Source of the DNA: Planctomycetaceae bacterium
Lineage (GTDB): Bacteria; Planctomycetota; Planctomycetia; Pirellulales; Pirellulaceae
Assembly (NCBI GenBank): GCA_021298315.1
Contig: JAJTFC010000003.1
Span: 1 to 64,000, forward strand
Direction: 5' to 3'
Length of the DNA: 64,000 nucleotides
Positions 54,369 through 63,823 of the stretch are shown piece after piece (position 1 is the stretch's first letter; every line of letters begins with the position of its first letter). Both the position numbers and the translations under genes were made by a program. The notes beneath the pieces were generated by a model. The model was not told where the DNA came from, did not search any database, and saw only the letters and a list, made by a program, of their open reading frames with translations.

Positions 54369-55631
54369 ATGAAAAGCACTGCGATGAAAGGCACATGGAC
54401 AGCCAGCCGAAAAATTTCGATGAAGGTTCTTTTGAAAAAGAATCTTTGGGTAGCGGGTCTCTGGGCATTGCCAGCAATGGTCTTGGCACAAGACCCATCG
54501 CAGGATCCGATTCCTAAGGTAGCCCCCGAGGCTCCGGTGATTGTCGAGCCTGCCGAGGAACTACCTGTGCCAGAGGACCCAACTCGAGCAGTACCAAGTC
54601 GGCCCAAGCCTCCGATCATTATCACACCGCGCAATCCCTCGATCCAAAATCTTCCTGGCTCAAAGGGGCCACAAGCTCCTTTGACCACCAAACCAACCGC
54701 AACGCCTTCGGCGGAAGTCTTCAAAGACAGCCTCCTAGGCGATGGCGAAGTGGCCCAAAGCGCACCTGGAGGTGGATACCTCGGGCTGGTCGTCGAACCG
54801 GTTCAAGGTGGAGGCTTTGGTTTGTCGGTAGTTGATGTGACGAGTCAATCGCCTGCATGGAAAGCGGGGTTTCGGGTCGGTGATCGTATTGTCGGAGTCG
54901 GTGGGCAAGCCGTCACGACCCTCGATCAATTTGGAGAGCAACTCGAGCATTATGCCCCCGGAACTCCTGTGAAGTTCCTTGTCCAACGAAGGGGTCGTAG
55001 CACGAACCTGACAGCAGTTTTGCAAGACCGCACCTTGGCAGGCCAACTCCAAGGCATGCAACCCGGAACGGCTTTGCCGCTTCAGCCGCCCAAGACAGCT
55101 TATCAGCCCATCCTACCGAATCTTGCCGATTCAGCCGGAATGGATCCTGGCAATTCATTAAAAGTCGGGCCATCGGGCGGCGTGATGCTCGGTGTATCGG
55201 TAAGCGATTTGTCTGAAACATTCCGCAAGCAGTTCGGGATTCCACTTTACCGTGGAGCGGCAGTTTCGAATGTTACTCCAGGAACCACCGCAGAACTCGC
55301 GGGACTGCAACCTGGTGACTGCATCTCGGAGATCAACGGCAAGATGATCCTCAGGGCTGAAGACGTTGTGGCAACCGTCCAACAAATCGCCGTCGGAGAC
55401 ACTCTGACGATCGGATATTATCGAGGCAAGCAGAAACAGGAGGTCGAAGTTCCACTGCTTACCGAAGGTATGATCGCTGGCCAATCCAACACGCAAGAAC
55501 GGTCCTCAATCGCCGCAGAACCAATCACACCCCAGTACGTCGAATCTCTCCGCGAAGAGATCCGACGACTGCAAACTCAGCTTGGGCGCATGCAAGCTCG
55601 ATTGGATCAGCTCGAAGGTGCACGACCCTAG
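54369..55631 (+). CDS. exported protein with two PDZ domains and C-terminal coiled coil
   Basis: 420 residues. ATG at 54369 is preferred to a TTG at 54339 because AGAGGG lies 5 nt before it. A basic N-terminus is followed by a signal core LWVAGLWALPAMVLAQ, a Pro-rich region (about 40-110), and two PDZ domains: one from GYLGLVVEPVQGGGFGLSV near 142 and one from GGVMLGVSVSDLSETFRKQFG near 262. No protease domain is present. The C-terminus LREEIRRLQTQLGRMQARLD is a coiled coil. A periplasmic scaffold or protein-binding role is likely. It ends 4 nt into the convergent DUF2617-like gene. Confidence 0.85.
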   Translation: MKSTAMKGTWTASRKISMKVLLKKNLWVAGLWALPAMVLAQDPSQDPIPKVAPEAPVIVEPAEELPVPEDPTRAVPSRPKPPIIITPRNPSIQNLPGSKGPQAPLTTKPTATPSAEVFKDSLLGDGEVAQSAPGGGYLGLVVEPVQGGGFGLSVVDVTSQSPAWKAGFRVGDRIVGVGGQAVTTLDQFGEQLEHYAPGTPVKFLVQRRGRSTNLTAVLQDRTLAGQLQGMQPGTALPLQPPKTAYQPILPNLADSAGMDPGNSLKVGPSGGVMLGVSVSDLSETFRKQFGIPLYRGAAVSNVTPGTTAELAGLQPGDCISEINGKMILRAEDVVATVQQIAVGDTLTIGYYRGKQKQEVEVPLLTEGMIAGQSNTQERSSIAAEPITPQYVESLREEIRRLQTQLGRMQARLDQLEGARP

Positions 55632-56218
55632 TCCAACTCGACGCTGAAGACCGACACGGTCTTAACAATCGAGTAATCGTCTGGGAACGTATGGAAGGCT
55701 TGTATCAGAAGCTGCTTGTCGCGGGCTTCTAGGTGCACAAAGCTGATGGCTCCAAAGGGCATTCGGCCGCTTGAGTCGAAGGTGTGGACCAAGTAATCTT
55801 GGGATGAGCAGGTTTTGAGTTGGTTTTGCATCATCCAAAACATTTCAGCCGAAACCTGTTCGAGTTCGAATTCCGAGCGGTAACGCAATCCGCGTTTCCC
55901 TTGGATTTCTTCGGCGTTGCGGCCTCTCAGGGGAATCGACATGAGCTTGCGCTGCACGGGCAGGGTTTGCTGGAGTGAGCCGACGACTTCCGACAGCGTT
56001 GCACCTCGAGTTCCGGTGAAACTCACAAGGTGACCATCGGAGGTTATGTCGATTCTTGCCCGGTACTTCGACCGGTGGATCGTTCGCGTCTTATGAGTCG
56101 AAAACAGTTCCGGGTGAACCGACCTACCAAAGACGTTTAAAACATGTTCTGCAACCGCAGGACGAATCGATAACACGGGTGTAGTTATTTTGGTTGAGGA
56201 GTTGATGGGCGTTACCAA
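55628..56218 (-). CDS. DUF2617-like protein
   Basis: 196 residues from the TTG at 56218; a GTG at codon 15 is also possible, so the start is uncertain. The protein has beta-rich patterns (YRARIDITSDGHLVSFT, RGATLSEVVGSL, KRGLRYRSEFELEQVS, GAISFVHLEARDKQLLIQAFHTFPDD). It resembles planctomycete and actinobacterial DUF2617 proteins, whose function is unknown. No signal peptide. It overlaps the PDZ gene end by 4 nt and is divergent from glgA. Confidence 0.62.
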   Translation of the reverse strand: MVTPINSSTKITTPVLSIRPAVAEHVLNVFGRSVHPELFSTHKTRTIHRSKYRARIDITSDGHLVSFTGTRGATLSEVVGSLQQTLPVQRKLMSIPLRGRNAEEIQGKRGLRYRSEFELEQVSAEMFWMMQNQLKTCSSQDYLVHTFDSSGRMPFGAISFVHLEARDKQLLIQAFHTFPDDYSIVKTVSVFSVELD

Positions 56219-56387
56219 GACGAGGTTAGGATTATAGCGGTTGCAACGACTGGCAAACTAGGTCAAGTCTGCCAGATCGGAAACTCTTTTATAATTGATT
56301 AAAATCACCCAACCCGGTGTTGACAAACAACAATCCTGACCCAATCTAGCTTTGAAAGACCCCGCACGTTGGGTCAAAGCTCACCGT

Positions 56388-56417
56388 TACATTGTTGTAC
56401 ATTGTTGTACATTGTTG
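56388..56417 (+). repeat. 3 x 10-bp tandem repeat immediately before glgA
   Basis: TACATTGTTG occurs three times without gap (56388-56397, 56398-56407, 56408-56417), ending 7 nt before the glgA ATG at 56425. A 10-bp unit does not keep a reading frame, and each unit offers TTG codons. Upstream there are isolated TATAAT (56290-56295) and TTGACA (56320-56325) elements without good partners. Confidence 0.92.
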
Positions 56418-56424
56418 GCGCAAA

Positions 56425-57930
56425 ATGCACATCGTCATGGCATCCTCAGAGGCGATTCCCTTTGCCAAAACCGGGGGGCTTGCTGATGTTGCAGGCACAC
56501 TACCGATCGAACTGAGCAAATTAGGTCATCGCTGCTCGGTCTTTCTTCCTGCTTATCAAACCGCCAAGCAGTACGTGTATGAGCGACCGGGAATACAGAT
56601 CCAGGAATCGGTCGCATCGCTGGTCGTCGATCTTGCTGGATACCCTGTCCATGCTTGGATCCATCGGGTGAACATCCCAGGTGTTGCGGTCGACTTTTAC
56701 TTAGTTGACCAACCGATGTTCTATGATCGTCACGGACTCTACGGGGACTCCCACGGTTCCTTCGGTGATAACTGCGCTCGCTATTGTTTCTTTTCTAGAG
56801 CGGTCGTCGAAGCCATCGAGCGGCTGGGTCTTCCGATCGACATCATCCATTGCCATGACTGGCAGACCGGACTCATTCCGGCTTACCATCGCACGCAAAC
56901 CCATCAACACTCCTGGTATCGCCAAAGCGCGTCGGTCATGACGATCCATAACATGGCCTATCAAGGTCGTTTTTGGGGGCCTGATATGGCGTTGACCGGC
57001 CTGGATCATGGCTACTTCCATTGGGAGTGGATGGAATACTATGGGGATCTTAATCTACTCAAGACCGGAATCGCCTTTTGCGATGCACTGACGACCGTTA
57101 GCCCAACGTACGCTCGCGAAATACAGTCTCAACCTCATGGCTGTGGACTCGAAGGCTTGCTGAGTTCCCGAAGCGATCGACTCTTTGGAATCGTCAATGG
57201 AATCGATGATTCGATTTGGAATCCGGCAAGCGATCCATTGCTTGCTGTGAATTACAGCAAAGAGACTTGGAAACAAGGCAAAGCGGCTTGCAAACGTTCA
57301 CTTCAGGAGTCCCTTGGACTACCGGTTCGCCCAGACGTTCCGCTTATCGGAATCGTTGGCAGATTGGCCGAACAAAAGGGCTGGGATTTGATCGTGCAAT
57401 TGATGCACTGGTGGATCGAGCATCGGGATGTGCAATGGGCAATCCTCGGCAGTGGCGAACAGCGATACGCAGACGCCCTTTTCCAAATTGCCATGAAACG
57501 ACCCGATCGAATCTCGCTGCAGACGACCTTTTCCGATCCACTCGCCCACCGGATCGAGGCTGCCGCAGATATCTTTTTGATGCCCAGTCTTTACGAGCCA
57601 TGCGGCTTAAACCAACTTTACAGCCTGCGTTACGGTGCAGTTCCCGTCGTTCGCTCCACCGGCGGCCTTGCCGATACGGTCTGCGACGCCAGCGATGAGC
57701 ACCTCAGCGATGGCACTGCCACTGGATTTACCTTCATCGATTACACCCCTGAAGCACTCGCCGATGCGACGATTAGAGCCTTAGAAATCTATTCCCAATC
57801 ACCAGAGGTATGGAGTAGAATCGTCACCACTGGGATGGGGCAAGATTGGTCGTGGTCCAGAAGCGCCAAAGCCATGCTCGATGTCTACGAGCAAGCAAGG
57901 CGATTTGCCAGCAGTGACAATCGCCTCTGA
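56425..57930 (+). CDS. glgA: glycogen synthase (ADP-glucose type)
   Basis: 501 residues, GT5. N-terminal MHIVMASSEAIPFAKTGGLADV contains KTGGLADV, the ADP-glucose-binding loop, and the C-terminal domain has SLYEPCGLNQLYSLRYG and STGGLADTV. Transfers glucose from ADP-glucose to the growing alpha-1,4-glucan. ATG at 56425 is chosen because homology begins there; upstream TTG codons lie in the 10-bp repeat. The next gene, galT-like, starts 35 nt after the stop. Confidence 0.95.
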   Translation: MHIVMASSEAIPFAKTGGLADVAGTLPIELSKLGHRCSVFLPAYQTAKQYVYERPGIQIQESVASLVVDLAGYPVHAWIHRVNIPGVAVDFYLVDQPMFYDRHGLYGDSHGSFGDNCARYCFFSRAVVEAIERLGLPIDIIHCHDWQTGLIPAYHRTQTHQHSWYRQSASVMTIHNMAYQGRFWGPDMALTGLDHGYFHWEWMEYYGDLNLLKTGIAFCDALTTVSPTYAREIQSQPHGCGLEGLLSSRSDRLFGIVNGIDDSIWNPASDPLLAVNYSKETWKQGKAACKRSLQESLGLPVRPDVPLIGIVGRLAEQKGWDLIVQLMHWWIEHRDVQWAILGSGEQRYADALFQIAMKRPDRISLQTTFSDPLAHRIEAAADIFLMPSLYEPCGLNQLYSLRYGAVPVVRSTGGLADTVCDASDEHLSDGTATGFTFIDYTPEALADATIRALEIYSQSPEVWSRIVTTGMGQDWSWSRSAKAMLDVYEQARRFASSDNRL

Positions 57931-57965
57931 CCGGCGCAATCCGGGAGAATCAGAAGGTCGATTCC

Positions 57966-59093
57966 ATGAACGAAATGCGTTACGATTGGCTCGGGGATCG
58001 TTGGGTGATCTTCGCTCCGAACCGACTCTTGCGACCCGACAACTATCAAGCCCTAACTCATCGGCGCTCGATCCAAGTAAATCCCGCTACCAGCGATCAG
58101 CAGCGATGCCCATTTTGCTTAGGCTCCGAAGACCAGACTCCCTCTGCAACTCTGACGCTTCAAACGGCCAACGAAACTCCAGACCATTGGTCCGTTCGTG
58201 TCGTCCCAAATAAATTCCCCGCCTTCGACGCTCCCGAGGAATTCTGCTTCAACCCCCAGCAGGGTTGTCCGTCGGCGAGTAGCAATGCATTGTTTATGCG
58301 CAAGCAAACCCGAGGAGGACACGAGGTCATCATCGAGGCCCCATTTCATGTCCAAAGCATCACACAACTTCCCAACGACCATGCCGCATTGATCTTCGAA
58401 GCCTACCAGCAAAGGCTCACCTACTGGAGAAGCGTCCATTCGATGCGCTATGCCGTGGTCTTCAAGAACAATGGATCCGATGCCGGAGCCTCACTGGTAC
58501 ATGCCCATAGCCAGTTGATCTGCACCGATTTTCTACCAAGCGATGTGCTCAAGACCCAAAAACGGACACTTGAGTATCTAAAGACCCATGGAAGATGTTA
58601 CGTCTGCGATATCCTTCGAGAAGAACTCCTTGTGGGCCACCGCATCGTCTCTGAAACCGAATCCTTCGTCGCTCTTTGTCCTTTCGCTTCAAGACTCCCC
58701 TACAGCGTCTCGATTCTACCCAAGCAGCATCAAAGCGCTTTCGAAGAATGCTCGTTGAATCAACTCCAAGAGCTTGCATCTCTGGTTCAGCAGACCCTCT
58801 TGGCCATCGAGCTCCAGCACCCTGATGCTGCCTACAACTACGTCCTGCAAACTGCACCCTTGGACGCCCACGATCCGGCAGCCTTTCACTGGCGGCTTAA
58901 GATCCTACCGAGACTCATCAAAGTCGCAGGATTTGAATGGAGTTCAGATTGCTACATCAACACCGTACTTCCTGAAAAAGCCGCCAAAGACCTAGCACGC
59001 CACGTGCCAACGAGCACTCCGGGCCCTAAAGTCTCCCTCTTGGCGCAAGCTTCAATATCACCCAAATCATCCCACATCCAAGAATCAAAATAA
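57966..59093 (+). CDS. galT: galactose-1-phosphate uridylyltransferase family nucleotidyltransferase
   Basis: 375 residues, HIT superfamily. Zinc cysteines in CPFCLGSEDQTP; the region VRVVPNKFPAF is characteristic; the active-site stretch is NNGSDAGASLVHAHSQL, with His-Ala-His where GalT usually has His-Pro-His; a second zinc-type pair is CYVCD. The C-terminal half is the repeat HIT domain. Standard GalT moves UMP between glucose-1-P and galactose-1-P. Beside glgA an ADP-sugar-specific activity is possible. The last 68 nt overlap, antisense, the Pr6Pr-like gene. Confidence 0.82.
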   Translation: MNEMRYDWLGDRWVIFAPNRLLRPDNYQALTHRRSIQVNPATSDQQRCPFCLGSEDQTPSATLTLQTANETPDHWSVRVVPNKFPAFDAPEEFCFNPQQGCPSASSNALFMRKQTRGGHEVIIEAPFHVQSITQLPNDHAALIFEAYQQRLTYWRSVHSMRYAVVFKNNGSDAGASLVHAHSQLICTDFLPSDVLKTQKRTLEYLKTHGRCYVCDILREELLVGHRIVSETESFVALCPFASRLPYSVSILPKQHQSAFEECSLNQLQELASLVQQTLLAIELQHPDAAYNYVLQTAPLDAHDPAAFHWRLKILPRLIKVAGFEWSSDCYINTVLPEKAAKDLARHVPTSTPGPKVSLLAQASISPKSSHIQESK

Positions 59094-59646
59094 TCCCGCT
59101 GACAATCCCGACGGCCAGCCAACCACCAGGCTGACTCGGATTTAGAAAGGGGTAAGGGTACCAACCGGTGATCGCGCCTCGAAGAAGCGAAAAGAAAAGA
59201 AAAGCCAACGGGTAAACCAACCACCAAAGCGATCGACGGAATGTCGGTCGACTCGCCGGTGGCAACGCCACCCAATCGAAAAGCACCCACAAAGGCATCA
59301 ACAAATGATGCACCCCGTCGGCAAATGGATGAACGATCTGTTTGACCATCGGCAATCGACTCAGCAACACCGCGTAGACGGCTCCTGTGATGCCTAAATA
59401 CAAAACCGATGCCCCACGAAGAGCACCCCTTCGCGATTGGCTAATCCCTAATCCCCCTACGGCTTCTATCACCAAGACTGCCGCAGCAATGAGATTGGCT
59501 TGGATCGTAAAGAAACTCAAAAAAGGACCCAACTGAAATCCACCCTTGGCAATCAAATGGTTGGCTTGCACAAACACTGCATAAACGGTTAGAGCTGCTA
59601 AGCTCAATCGCGCCAGGTTCCAACCGAGGCTCTCTTTTCGAATCAT
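59026..59646 (-). CDS. Pr6Pr-like integral membrane protein
   Basis: 206 residues, predicted to have six membrane helices (NLARLSLAALTVYAVFVQA, FLSFFTIQANLIAAAVLVIE, ASVLYLGITGAVYAVLLS, LWWLVYPLAFLFFSLLR, GGWLAVGIVSGIILILG). The motif FFTIQANL and the loop VHPFADGVHHLLMPLWVLFDW match the Pr6Pr family of unknown function; YPYPFLNP is also typical. Its ATG begins directly after the esterase stop (59647), and its end overlaps galT by 68 nt in antisense. Confidence 0.83.
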   Translation of the reverse strand: MIRKESLGWNLARLSLAALTVYAVFVQANHLIAKGGFQLGPFLSFFTIQANLIAAAVLVIEAVGGLGISQSRRGALRGASVLYLGITGAVYAVLLSRLPMVKQIVHPFADGVHHLLMPLWVLFDWVALPPASRPTFRRSLWWLVYPLAFLFFSLLRGAITGWYPYPFLNPSQPGGWLAVGIVSGIILILGCGMIWVILKLAPRGRL

Positions 59647-61218
59647 CTACTTGATCCCTCGATCAAAGAAATCAAAAACATCATCCAAGGCGGCTTGGAC
59701 GATCACCATATGCTCGACGTCTCTGTACTCGCGATACTCCACAGGACAACCGATCCGCTTGAGCTCCTGACTCAGACTCTTTGCTCGAGGCTTACCAAAA
59801 TCCCTATCGCCGGCACCCACAAAAAACGGGACTTTGCGAATCGCCTCGGTATCTTTTAGAGTTCCACCTCCACCCAAAGCTGCCACCATCCGGATCGATT
59901 CAGGATGCTTGCTCACTTGCGACATGCCTTGCGCAGCCCCCATCGAATGCCCCACCAACATCACCCGTTGCTCATCGATCGGTAAATGCTCCGATAAAGC
60001 TTGAATCATCCCTGGTACATCCAACCCCAATCCTGTCATCGTTTGACGAGGGGAGACCACGATCCACTTACGCTCTTTGGCCAGCTCGATCAAGCGACCA
60101 GCACCATAGGTCTGAAAGAACATGTTCTCGCTACCACCCGCACCATGCAATGCGATCAGCACCGGAAGCTTCTTGCTCGAATCCCTCGAGTCAACCTCGG
60201 GAACCTCCATCCGAATCACCTGCGTCGAGCGGCCTAGACCCAGTTGCATCCACTTCCATCCGGCCTTGCGTATCCAACTCTCAAAAGCTCCATCCACTGG
60301 CTGACCATCCAATGAACCTAGCGAGATCTGTTCAAAGTCCTCCATGAGCTTGCTCCAAGGCAAATCGATCTCAAAGGCGATCCCCTTGCGACCTCGTGCG
60401 ATCTCTCTGGCTAAAAATCTACCTGTAACAGTTGCCGACCGACTTCGTGCCGACTGATCCACATCACCAGTGTCCTTATCAACCTTACCTCCATTGGGCT
60501 CTTTGCGAGTCGAAGCACTCCAAGTTTCCAGCTTGGCGAATCGCTCCTCTAGACGATCGACCAAAGAAATCGACGGACATATCCAATCGAACTTACCTGA
60601 TTCCGATGAGACCTCGTGGGCAGTAAGCACATAGTCTCCGGGAGCAAGCCCACGGAAATCAACTTGAAGCCCCTCGTCGGACGAGATCTGCAATGTCTTA
60701 CTCATCAGCGGTTCTTGACCCAACCGTGACTCCATGACCAGCGCCGGCGAATCACTCCAAGGCCACACCTTGAGCACAATCTCGAATCGGATCGGCAAGT
60801 CAATCGGCGGATCGTAAAAGGCACCCGAGCGAATCTCCGTTACCGGATCGTCGGCATCCAATAAAGTGCGTTGAAAATCAAGCTTCCAACGAAGGCTCTG
60901 AAGCCTCTGTGTCTGTTGGCTAGCCTCGATGCCACTTGCTTGCATCCAGGCCTGATCGAGAAGCTTCCCGGCGCGACTCAATTGCAACGAAAAGAAACTC
61001 TGTACCGCTTGTTCCATCGACGCTGTGCTCTTGGCACGCAACTCATCAGGCGACTCTTGCCAAGCGCGTTCAAACCGCTCCAAACGCCGGCCCAACTGAT
61101 ACCGATCCGAAGCCGCCTGACCAAAACACTCCCATGCCTGGAAAAAACAAACGAAAACGAACAAAAACAAGACTCTTTGGACAGTTAGTCTTCGAATCAA
61201 AAGGGATTTGCCTAACAT
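59647..61218 (-). CDS. large secreted PHB-depolymerase-like esterase
   Basis: 523 residues. Signal peptide VQRVLFLFVFVCFFQAWECFGQ, cut near residue 35. An N-terminal all-helical region (about 40-130) and a beta region precede the hydrolase domain from about 360: LPVLIALHGAGGSENMF, nucleophile GHSMGAAQGM, acid in GAGDRDFGKPRA, and histidine in DVEHMVIVQAAL. Extracellular ester hydrolysis is likely. ATG at 61218 is chosen at the signal peptide; a longer in-frame start would overlap the divergent surface-protein gene's leader. Abuts the Pr6Pr-like gene. Confidence 0.85.
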   Translation of the reverse strand: MLGKSLLIRRLTVQRVLFLFVFVCFFQAWECFGQAASDRYQLGRRLERFERAWQESPDELRAKSTASMEQAVQSFFSLQLSRAGKLLDQAWMQASGIEASQQTQRLQSLRWKLDFQRTLLDADDPVTEIRSGAFYDPPIDLPIRFEIVLKVWPWSDSPALVMESRLGQEPLMSKTLQISSDEGLQVDFRGLAPGDYVLTAHEVSSESGKFDWICPSISLVDRLEERFAKLETWSASTRKEPNGGKVDKDTGDVDQSARSRSATVTGRFLAREIARGRKGIAFEIDLPWSKLMEDFEQISLGSLDGQPVDGAFESWIRKAGWKWMQLGLGRSTQVIRMEVPEVDSRDSSKKLPVLIALHGAGGSENMFFQTYGAGRLIELAKERKWIVVSPRQTMTGLGLDVPGMIQALSEHLPIDEQRVMLVGHSMGAAQGMSQVSKHPESIRMVAALGGGGTLKDTEAIRKVPFFVGAGDRDFGKPRAKSLSQELKRIGCPVEYREYRDVEHMVIVQAALDDVFDFFDRGIK

Positions 61219-61412
61219 GGTCGAACCATTTCTTTCCAGGGAACAAGCTTGAGCAATTAAAAAATCTACCAGAAATTCCTTTCCGGTTGCTCTCGATCCG
61301 GGATACATTGGTTCATACACACACCAAACCCGGGCATTGTACCGGATCCAAAAAGCCCAAAAGTCCACCCACAAGGCCGTCCTACGGAGGGCTAACACAG
61401 GGGAGGTTGTGC

Positions 61413-63635
61413 ATGAAATCCCATCGCTATTTGCTTGTCGATCTTCTCGAAGACCGCCGCCTGCTTGCAGGTCTTGACGTGAGAGTCTTTGAAGATCCGC
61501 TCTCGCTCCGAACGCCGACGACCTCGAGCATCCCGGCTGCCGAGCGCATCGTGTATCTAGACCTAAACTCCGACGGCAATCAACAAGCCTCTGAGCCGAT
61601 GAGCATCTCGGATATCGATGGCATCGCTCGCTTCAGAAATATTGACCCGGGTGCCGTTATGGTCCGGCTCTTGGGCGCCTCGAAATCCCAAATCCAAACG
61701 ACAGACACCCAAGCGGCTCCTGCCGGCAGTTGGACAGGTAAACTCGGTGCGATCCAAACCCTCGTTTGGAAATCCGATTCCGTCGGATGGTTTGTTACCC
61801 CCGAGTCGCTCATCGAGTTCGATCTCGAACGAGCAACCCTCTTAAACCAAATCCCCGTCTCAGGCCGCATCCTCTCGGCAACCATGGAGAGCCAAAGCCT
61901 AGGCACAGCACTCCTGTTGACTCCCAACTCTCAAACTCAACTCATCGGCTTTGATTTGCAATCGGGACAAATCCAATACTGGAATGACTCGATCGATCTG
62001 ACAAACGGTTCCGTCTCGGGAGCAAGTCCTGATAAAGAACTCATCGAGATCGGTGGCACGACCTTCCTGCGTCGATCCTCAAGCAACGGTGATCAACTAC
62101 TGAAACTTCCTAGCCAACAGACTTGGGAATCACATCCACAAATGACTGCTGTCGCAAGCGGGATCTCTCCGCATGCACTGCTGCACTCGATTGGCAATCA
62201 AAGTCTGATCGTCAGCGAATCGCTCATCGATGGATCGCGATTGACACTCCTGCAATACACCGGCGAAACTTTTGAGCTTCGGGCACAACGAGACTTTGAT
62301 TCATTCGTACGCGTTTCAAGCACAGATAACCAAGGACAGCTCTTTGCTATCGAAACCCCTCGCGGAATCGAGATCCTCACGACCTCCAATGCACTCCCGA
62401 CCCACTTGGTGCTCGAACAAGCCATCGGACCGACCGTCTTTGATCTGAGCCGTGGGATCTTTTGGTCCCTGTCAAAGATCAACACATCCCGGCTTATTGG
62501 CTGGACCATTGCCGAAGGCTTAAAGACCTTCGATGTGCTCTTTACCGACGCTGGAACCAACGGCAACGCAACCCGAACCCACTTAACCATGGGCTTTAGA
62601 AACGATACTCTCATCGGCCTTCGCGATGGACAAGTCTATCGACACTCCCTGAGCATCGCTCGTGGCACTATGGCGTCGGTAATCGATCAAGTCATCCAGC
62701 AAGTTGCTATCGGGATCCGCTCTCGGGGCCCGAACAATCCTCCCGTTTTGCGTCCGCTACCATCCGTTCAAGCAACCGAGGATATGCCAGCTAGCGTGCA
62801 AACCTCTGATTGGACTCAAGCCACCAGCGATAGCGATCAAGATTCGATCCATTACGTCATCGTTCGGGGCGGACAACTCGGAACCGTCTCTTGGAGCACA
62901 AGCTCCGGAGGGGTCTACACACCAAAATCCAACGCCAATGGCCAAGATCAATTCGTTGTCCAAGCTTACGATGGTCGAGGTTGGTCAACCCCTCAGACCG
63001 TCAGCATCCAAATTCAACCCGTCAACGATGCCCCCCAAGGCCTCCTCTACAGTGGCGTTCTAGCGATCCCCGAAAAACAACCCGGATATGTCCTCGGCAG
63101 TCTTTCGATCGTCGATCCAGATGCCAACGAAGTCTTCGACTACTCGGTCTCCGATGGAAGGTTCGAAGTCGTTGGCAATACACTCAAGGTTCGCGACACG
63201 GCGATCATTCCGTATCAAAATCCCGGCTGGATCGATCTTGTTCTCTCAGCCAGATCCAGAACCAACGGAGATACCATCGATCGAGCCGAAAGAATCTTCA
63301 TCGTCCAAGATCCAACGCCATTCCACAATGATACCAACCCGTGGGATGTCGACGGGGACGGACGTATTACCCCCTTGGACCCCTTGATCATCATCAACTA
63401 CATCAACTCCAATGGCTCCGGACAAATCCAACCCCCTGGGGAGGGCGAAGCTCACAACGACATGGATGTCGATGGGGACGGACAAGTCTCCCCGCTGGAT
63501 ATTCTGCTGGTCATCAATGCCCTCAACCAGACTACCGGAGACGCTGAAGGAGAGCAGTCGGGAACCAATTCGAACGGAAATCCAGCCCCAGTCGAGTTTC
63601 CAGATCCCCTGGGACTAAGAAAATCTAGGCGATAG
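61413..63635 (+). CDS. planctomycete surface protein with LEDRRLLA motif and dockerin repeats
   Basis: 740 residues. Start ATG at 61413 has GGGGAGG 7 nt upstream. N-terminal LLVDLLEDRRLLAG is the planctomycete export/sorting motif. The middle contains a beta-propeller-like part (about 100-420) and a cadherin/Ig-like region (PVLRPLPSVQATEDMP, VNDAPQGLLYSGVLAIPE). The C-terminus has two dockerin type I calcium motifs, DVDGDGRITPLDPLIIINYI and DVDGDGQVSPLDILLVINAL. An extracellular, calcium-binding role in cell-surface assembly is likely. It is divergent from the large esterase. Confidence 0.88.
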   Translation: MKSHRYLLVDLLEDRRLLAGLDVRVFEDPLSLRTPTTSSIPAAERIVYLDLNSDGNQQASEPMSISDIDGIARFRNIDPGAVMVRLLGASKSQIQTTDTQAAPAGSWTGKLGAIQTLVWKSDSVGWFVTPESLIEFDLERATLLNQIPVSGRILSATMESQSLGTALLLTPNSQTQLIGFDLQSGQIQYWNDSIDLTNGSVSGASPDKELIEIGGTTFLRRSSSNGDQLLKLPSQQTWESHPQMTAVASGISPHALLHSIGNQSLIVSESLIDGSRLTLLQYTGETFELRAQRDFDSFVRVSSTDNQGQLFAIETPRGIEILTTSNALPTHLVLEQAIGPTVFDLSRGIFWSLSKINTSRLIGWTIAEGLKTFDVLFTDAGTNGNATRTHLTMGFRNDTLIGLRDGQVYRHSLSIARGTMASVIDQVIQQVAIGIRSRGPNNPPVLRPLPSVQATEDMPASVQTSDWTQATSDSDQDSIHYVIVRGGQLGTVSWSTSSGGVYTPKSNANGQDQFVVQAYDGRGWSTPQTVSIQIQPVNDAPQGLLYSGVLAIPEKQPGYVLGSLSIVDPDANEVFDYSVSDGRFEVVGNTLKVRDTAIIPYQNPGWIDLVLSARSRTNGDTIDRAERIFIVQDPTPFHNDTNPWDVDGDGRITPLDPLIIINYINSNGSGQIQPPGEGEAHNDMDVDGDGQVSPLDILLVINALNQTTGDAEGEQSGTNSNGNPAPVEFPDPLGLRKSRR

Positions 63636-63823
63636 AACTAAAATTCACGAAGAACCCAAAAATTTGAAATTTTCGCCAACGGCACCATGTCCGGTTTGTT
63701 AGACTAGTCATCCTGCAAATCTTAGTTGACAACACAGCCTGCTGAGATTTCAGTCCTTTTCTGCTCTTCGTCTCCTTATCATTGATTCATCGGATCTACC
63801 GCAAGGTGATCTGAGTTGCCGAA

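Noticed and set aside
60936-61412. N-terminal extension of the dockerin protein by 159 codons
   Set aside because: The upstream part runs antisense through the esterase signal-peptide region, has low-quality sequence, and the Shine-Dalgarno site plus LEDRRLLA motif fix the start at 61413.
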